Shown here one piece after another: positions 6,700-10,059 of a DNA stretch of 10,059 nt (within the stretch, counting starts at the first letter, position 1; every line of letters starts with the position of its first letter). Source of the DNA: Magnetospirillum sp. (GTDB lineage Bacteria; Pseudomonadota; Alphaproteobacteria; Rhodospirillales; Magnetospirillaceae). Location: positions 1 through 10,059 of the forward strand of contig JAIWOG010000216.1 of the NCBI GenBank assembly GCA_020217035.1. Reading direction: 5' to 3'. Under the pieces are notes generated by a model. That model did no database searches and was not told where the DNA came from. It worked only from the letters and a program-made list of their open reading frames with translations. The translations under genes were made by a program, and so were the position numbers.

Positions 6700-8160
6700 C
6701 TAACCTGCCACGCCGCAGATATATTTCAAGGTGCGCAAACGCTTGAAGGCCCAGCGCAGCCGTTCGCGCATCTGGGTGGACAAACGCTTGGGGTCGATGC
6801 TGGCGGAAGCGGGAATCCCCGCCGCCAGATCGGCCAATTGCTGGTCCAGCATGACGCGGAAGACGATTTCGCGGATTTCCAGGAAATCGCGCCAATCGTC
6901 TTCGTGCAGCAATTCCATGTCCTTGATGGCGCCATACCGTTCGTCGGTGCCGGTTTCCAACACATGGGCGCGGATGGCGCGGAAACGGGCCGCCGAGACC
7001 AGCGGCAACAGGCCGAACTTCTTGGCGTTCAATCGACCGTTCTTGGTCACGAAACCGCCCCAGAAGGTGAGCGACACCTCCATCTTGGCCACGTGCTGGG
7101 CCAGGTATTGCATGAAGAAGGCCGATTGCGCCGCCTTTTCCACCGCCCACACCCGCAATTCCTCGGCCAGATCGGCGTCACCCCAAACCGGCTGGAAATC
7201 GAAGAAGATGTCGCAATACATCACCGTCTGGTTTTCCAGCGAGAACACCCAATTGTGGATCTCGTCCTTCCATTCCTCCAGACTTTTCCGCCATTTGGGT
7301 TCCCCCGCCATGACGCCGCCGTCGCACAGCGGAATGCCCGCCTGGTGCAGCATATCGTTGACCCGCCTGCCCAATTCGGCGAACCACACGTCGTCGGCCT
7401 TGGTGCCGCGATGGACGATGGCGTTGTCCTGGTCGAACACCAGCAGGCTTTCGCCGCGACCCCCCGATCCCAGGACCAGCATGGCGTAAACGGCCGGCGC
7501 CTCGCCCCAGCCGTCCTGGCGCATGGAAATCTCGGCCAGTTCGGTGGCCCGCGCCGTCAAGTCGCGGATGACCAGGGCGATGACCGAGGAGACCCCCCGT
7601 GCCGTCACCCCTTCGGCCAACAACGACCTGGCCAGACGCGGCAGCGCCGCCATGGCGGCGGCCATGTCCTCGGGCCCCTTGGCCTCGTGCACCGAATCGC
7701 CGATGACCAGGGCATCGTTGGCACGGACTTTCAGCAGCGCCCGGCCGGTGACCATACCCAACGGCCGACGGTCACGGTCGACCACCACCAGATGACGCAG
7801 CCCCAGACGGGTCATCTTGCCCAGGGCCACGTAAACGAAGGCGTCGGCCGGCACCGCGCAAACCGGACGGCTCATCGCTTGCCCCAGCGGCACCTCAAGA
7901 CCGGCTGCCCCCTGGGTGGACAATATACGCAGCAGGTCGCGCTCGGTCAGGATGCCCAAGGCCCGCCCCTGGGCATCAATTCCGACGATGGACGACACCC
8001 GCGCCTCGTACATGCGGCGGATGACGTCGGTCAGAGACACCTCCTCGCCGGCGGTCAGCACCGGAGTGCTCATCACCTCATGCAAGCGATGACGGTAGGG
8101 AAAGCTGTCGATACGCGCCAAAGCAGCAACATCATTCATTGCAAATTCATCCAAATTCAT
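6700..8160 (-). CDS. CBS-domain pair plus DUF294 nucleotidyltransferase-like signalling protein
   Basis: Soluble 486-residue protein. An N-terminal CBS pair (about 26-148) has repeats at HEVMSTPVLTAG and GQAMSRPVCAVPAD, with DAQGRALGILTERDLLR and RDRRPLGMVTGRALL closing the repeats; such pairs usually bind adenine nucleotides. Next is a DUF294 nucleotidyltransferase-like domain (about 165-320) with GSGGRGESLLVFDQDNAIVH (231-250), resembling the GlnD-type active site with acidic residues D243 and D245 and a further candidate at D317, then a DUF294 C-terminal substrate-binding domain (about 345-483). No cyclic-nucleotide-binding domain precedes the CBS pair, as some relatives have. The likely activity is nucleotidylation of a protein partner, unproven. 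The start is uncertain: ATGs at 8160 and 8139 and a longer in-frame reading from 8196 all lack a good Shine-Dalgarno. It is divergent from yjcH-actP. Confidence 0.88.
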   Translation of the reverse strand: MNLDEFAMNDVAALARIDSFPYRHRLHEVMSTPVLTAGEEVSLTDVIRRMYEARVSSIVGIDAQGRALGILTERDLLRILSTQGAAGLEVPLGQAMSRPVCAVPADAFVYVALGKMTRLGLRHLVVVDRDRRPLGMVTGRALLKVRANDALVIGDSVHEAKGPEDMAAAMAALPRLARSLLAEGVTARGVSSVIALVIRDLTARATELAEISMRQDGWGEAPAVYAMLVLGSGGRGESLLVFDQDNAIVHRGTKADDVWFAELGRRVNDMLHQAGIPLCDGGVMAGEPKWRKSLEEWKDEIHNWVFSLENQTVMYCDIFFDFQPVWGDADLAEELRVWAVEKAAQSAFFMQYLAQHVAKMEVSLTFWGGFVTKNGRLNAKKFGLLPLVSAARFRAIRAHVLETGTDERYGAIKDMELLHEDDWRDFLEIREIVFRVMLDQQLADLAAGIPASASIDPKRLSTQMRERLRWAFKRLRTLKYICGVAG

Positions 8161-8264
8161 GGAGGCCCAACGTACGACAAAGTGGCAAGACCACAAAGGG
8201 CGCCCCAGTCCGGACCAGCCTACCCAAAAGTGTCGCCCGAGAAAATGGGCCCGCGAATAATTCC

Positions 8265-8293
8265 ATGATACACAAGAAAACTTCTAACGTCAC
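8265..8293 (-). promoter_or_regulatory. Candidate promoter for the CBS-DUF294 gene
   Basis: On the minus strand GTGACG (8293-8288) and TATCAT (8270-8265) are separated by 17 bases, with four and five of six consensus matches. Transcription would begin near 8258 and leave a leader of about 100 bases before the ATG at 8160. By eye only; the AT-rich surroundings make chance matches likely. Confidence 0.3.
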
Positions 8294-8441
8294 AAAGCTT
8301 AATGTGGCGATGACCGGAAGATGCTTAGAAACTTGTGCCGATATTCACTTGTTACAACCAAATACAAGCAATCAATAAATTTGGCATAACCTCGATTTTT
8401 TGCCGCCATGCAAATAATTCAACCCTGCCCCGCAGGCACAG

Positions 8442-8468
8442 TTGACGGCAATCTAGACCGATGTTAAT
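8442..8468 (+). promoter_or_regulatory. Candidate promoter for yjcH-actP
   Basis: TTGACG (8442-8447, five of six consensus bases) is followed by GTTAAT (8463-8468, four of six) after 15 bases, or by the weaker TAATGA (8465-8470) after 17. Neither arrangement is ideal. If used, the yjcH leader would be about 145 bases and would contain the inverted repeats between 8472 and 8600. No clear sigma54 site is seen. Confidence 0.3.
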
Positions 8469-8552
8469 GACGTCGGAACTTCCCGACAAGCGCCGGGGTT
8501 ATTCCATGCCCGCATGGGTACCCCCCGACCAACGCAAAGGGACAACAAGAGC

Positions 8553-8573
8553 AGGTCGGCGAACGACCTTTAT
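8553..8573 (+). promoter_or_regulatory. Hairpin followed by short T-run in the yjcH leader
   Basis: AGGTCG-GCGAA-CGACCT is a perfect 6-base-pair stem with a five-base loop, and its last T opens TTTATA. It resembles a weak intrinsic terminator or attenuator about 50 bases before the yjcH start. A second stem, CCCCG-AAAAC-CGGGG (8586-8600), lies between it and the Shine-Dalgarno. No leader peptide or known riboswitch core was recognised. Confidence 0.35.
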
Positions 8574-8622
8574 AACGACAACCGACCCCGAAAACCGGGG
8601 CGGGAAATAGCGGAGGGTCAAA

Positions 8623-8952
8623 GTGGCACAATCACCGAACGTGAACGTTCATGCCGCCGCGCATGAAAAAATCACCGCAAATCCGAAGTTCCATGAATTG
8701 GTCAGCAAGCGTCGCAGCTTCGCTTGGTTGCTGTCGGCCGTCATGCTGAGCATCTACTTCGGCTTCATCCTGCTGATCGCCTATGGCAAGGAATTCCTGG
8801 GCCAGTCGCTGTCCGGCGGGGTCACCACCATCGGCTTCCCCATCGGCGTCGGCGTCATCCTGTCGGCCATCGTGCTGACCGGTATCTACGTCCGCCGCGC
8901 CAACACCGAGTTCGACGAACTGAACCGCCAGATTCTCGAGGAAGCCCGCTGA
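8623..8952 (+). CDS. yjcH: DUF485 family inner-membrane protein (YjcH-like), partner of ActP
   Basis: A 109-residue inner-membrane protein of the DUF485 family, nearly always encoded just before acetate permease. Its molecular role is not settled; it is thought to assist or accompany the symporter. Two membrane segments are clear, at about 33-53 and 68-90, preceded by a polar N-terminus with the family block [16 protein letters not shown] (20-35) and followed by a charged tail ([19 protein letters not shown]). The GTG start (8623) is supported by GGAGG at 8612-8616, six bases upstream, and fits the family length. The TGA stop shares its A with the ATG of actP (TGATG), so the two should be translationally coupled. 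A CCCCG/CGGGG hairpin ends 11 bases before the Shine-Dalgarno and could affect its access. Confidence 0.92.
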   Translation: MAQSPNVNVHAAAHEKITANPKFHELVSKRRSFAWLLSAVMLSIYFGFILLIAYGKEFLGQSLSGGVTTIGFPIGVGVILSAIVLTGIYVRRANTEFDELNRQILEEAR

Positions 8953-10059
8953 TGAACTTCTCCAAGATCGCTCTCGCGGCAGCCCTCGCCATCGGCGGGT
9001 CGCTGGCCGCCACCGCTGCCTTCGCCGCCGGCGCCGACATGGGTGCCGCGGAAAAGCAAGCCACCAACTGGCATGCCATCATCATGTTCGCGATTTTCGT
9101 GGGCCTGACCTTGGGCATCACCTATTGGGCCGCCCGCAAGAACAAGACGGCGGCCGACTTCTATGCCGCCGGCGGCGGCATCACCGGCTTCCAGAACGGC
9201 CTGGCCATCGCCGGCGACTACATGTCGGCGGCGTCCTTCCTGGGTATTTCCGCCCTGGTGTACGGTTCGGGCTTCGACGGCCTGATCTTCTCGGTGGGCT
9301 GGCTGGTCGGCTGGCCGATCATCTTGTTCCTGATCGCCGAACGCCTGCGCAACCTGGGCAAGTTCACCTTCGCCGACGTGGCGTCGTACCGCCTGGCCCA
9401 AGGCCCGGTGCGTATCTTCGCCGCCACCGGTGCGCTGATCGTCGTCATCTTCTACCTGATCGGCCAGATGGTCGGCGCCGGCCAGCTGATCAAGCTGCTG
9501 TTCGGCCTGGACTACATCATGGCCGTCGTCGTGGTCGGTGCGCTGATGATGGTCTACGTGACCTTCGGCGGCATGACCGCCACCACCTGGGTGCAGATCA
9601 TCAAGGCCTGCCTGCTGCTGGGTGGCGCCACCTTCATCGCCTTGGGCGTGATGAGCCATTTCGGCTTCTCGTTCGAAGCTTTGTTCGCCAAGGCGGTTGA
9701 AGTCCATCCGAAGAAGACCGCCATCATGGCGCCCGGCTCGCTGGTCACCAACCCGGTCGACGCCATTTCGCTGGGTCTGACCCTGATGTTCGGCACCGCT
9801 GGTCTGCCGCACATCCTGATGCGCTTCTTCACCGTGCCGAACGCCAAGGAAGCCCGCAAGTCGGTCTTCTACGCCACCGGCTTCATCGGTTACTTCTACA
9901 TCCTGACCTTCATCATCGGTTTCGGCGCCATCACCCTGGTTCTGACCGATCCCCAGTACCTGGACGTCGCCAAGGGCGGCCTGAACCTGAAGGGCGGCGG
10001 CAACATGCCCGCCATCTGGCTGGCTCATGCCATCGGCGGCGACATCTTCCTGGGCTTCA
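8952..10059 (+). CDS. actP: Acetate/cation symporter, N-terminal part (cut by window edge)
   Basis: Sodium:solute symporter family permease of the ActP type, importing acetate and related short carboxylates with a cation across the inner membrane. 369 codons are visible and remain open to the window end; the family is usually about 550-590 residues. A signal-like N-terminus ([16 protein letters not shown], with an AFA-AG processing-like site near 26) precedes the first core helix, as in other ActP proteins. Family landmarks are [20 protein letters not shown] (71-90), MSAASFLG (91-98), [11 protein letters not shown] (170-180), [16 protein letters not shown] (200-215) and [20 protein letters not shown] (273-292). 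The segment of about 339-352 ([14 protein letters not shown]) is an extramembrane loop. The ATG overlaps the yjcH stop by one base, with GAGGA about nine bases before it. Acetate is the expected main substrate; pyruvate or propionate are possible. Confidence 0.93.
   Translation, partial: MNFSKIALAAALAIGGSLAATAAFAAGADMGAAEKQATNWHAIIMFAIFVGLTLGITYWAARKNKTAADFYAAGGGITGFQNGLAIAGDYMSAASFLGISALVYGSGFDGLIFSVGWLVGWPIILFLIAERLRNLGKFTFADVASYRLAQGPVRIFAATGALIVVIFYLIGQMVGAGQLIKLLFGLDYIMAVVVVGALMMVYVTFGGMTATTWVQIIKACLLLGGATFIALGVMSHFGFSFEALFAKAVEVHPKKTAIMAPGSLVTNPVDAISLGLTLMFGTAGLPHILMRFFTVPNAKEARKSVFYATGFIGYFYILTFIIGFGAITLVLTDPQYLDVAKGGLNLKGGGNMPAIWLAHAIGGDIFLGF

Larger units (their letters stand above)
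8161..8622. other. Intergenic region between the CBS-DUF294 gene and yjcH-actP
   Basis: The 462 bases between divergent genes hold no credible coding region. The side nearest the CBS gene (about 8261-8400) is AT-rich. The actP side is rich in inverted repeats: CCTGC-CCC-GCAGG (8424-8436), GTCGG-AACTTC-CCGAC (8472-8487), CCATGC-CC-GCATGG (8504-8517), AGGTCG-GCGAA-CGACCT (8553-8569) and CCCCG-AAAAC-CGGGG (8586-8600). Candidate promoters for both directions are listed separately. Some repeats may be operators and others RNA hairpins. Confidence 0.6.

Noticed and set aside
6382..8268. 628-codon plus-strand open frame opposite the CBS-DUF294 gene
   Set aside because: It spans the thiD start and the whole CBS-DUF294 gene in antisense, with no domain and unusual composition. 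A shadow of the real genes.
8139..8378. 79-codon plus-strand open frame in the CBS/yjcH intergenic region
   Set aside because: No ribosome-binding site, no recognisable motif, and it overlaps the start of the CBS-DUF294 gene in antisense.
8391..8413. Possible sigma54 promoter (TGGCAT ... TTGC) upstream of yjcH
   Set aside because: The gap between the GG and GC elements is too long for a -24/-12 promoter.
8886..10028. 380-codon minus-strand open frame opposite actP
   Set aside because: Rich in Q, H, D and G with no recognisable motif; it is the antisense shadow of the well-conserved symporter.

Overview
The window is a GC-rich stretch of bacterial chromosome with dense, tightly packed genes. 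Gene content and protein style (SerC of the '[11 protein letters not shown]' type, yjcH-actP, a CBS-DUF294 protein, RCK-bearing SLC13 permease) point to an alphaproteobacterium, most likely of the Rhodospirillales (Magnetospirillum-like). That placement is inference from protein resemblance, not from a search. I see no tRNA, rRNA, insertion sequence, CRISPR array or phage gene.

Layout. Positions 1-589 (minus) hold the N-terminal half of serC, cut by the window edge. Just upstream on the same strand (665-2521) is a large SLC13-family permease with two regulatory RCK_C domains. A divergent, partly AT-rich intergenic region (2522-2659) separates it from a YkgJ-type cysteine-cluster protein (2660-3397, plus). 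This runs tail-to-tail, one base apart, into an HxlR-family regulator (3399-3743, minus). The HxlR gene is divergent from a small four-helix membrane protein (3826-4233, plus), and an HxlR-type operator lies between them. The membrane protein gene overlaps by four bases the end of a minus-strand cluster read thiD (5754-6557), GT25 glycosyltransferase (5026-5757), PhzF-family protein (4230-5021). The spacing is so close (GTGA overlap, then a 4-base gap) that the cluster is almost surely one operon.

Upstream of thiD on the same strand is a CBS-pair plus DUF294 nucleotidyltransferase-like protein (6700-8160), with a stem-loop right after its stop codon. A 462-base intergenic region with several inverted repeats (8161-8622) separates it from the divergent yjcH (8623-8952) and actP (8952 to the edge). 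These two encode a DUF485 membrane protein and an acetate/cation symporter of the sodium:solute symporter family.

Working together: yjcH-actP is a carboxylate-uptake unit, and the divergent CBS-DUF294 protein is a plausible regulator of it by association. HxlR and its divergent membrane protein look like a small self-contained regulon. The rest is housekeeping (serine, thiamine) and transport. I found no clearly new multi-gene system. The best leads are the CBS-DUF294/actP pairing, the structured actP leader, the HxlR operator module and the odd thiD-GT25-PhzF operon.
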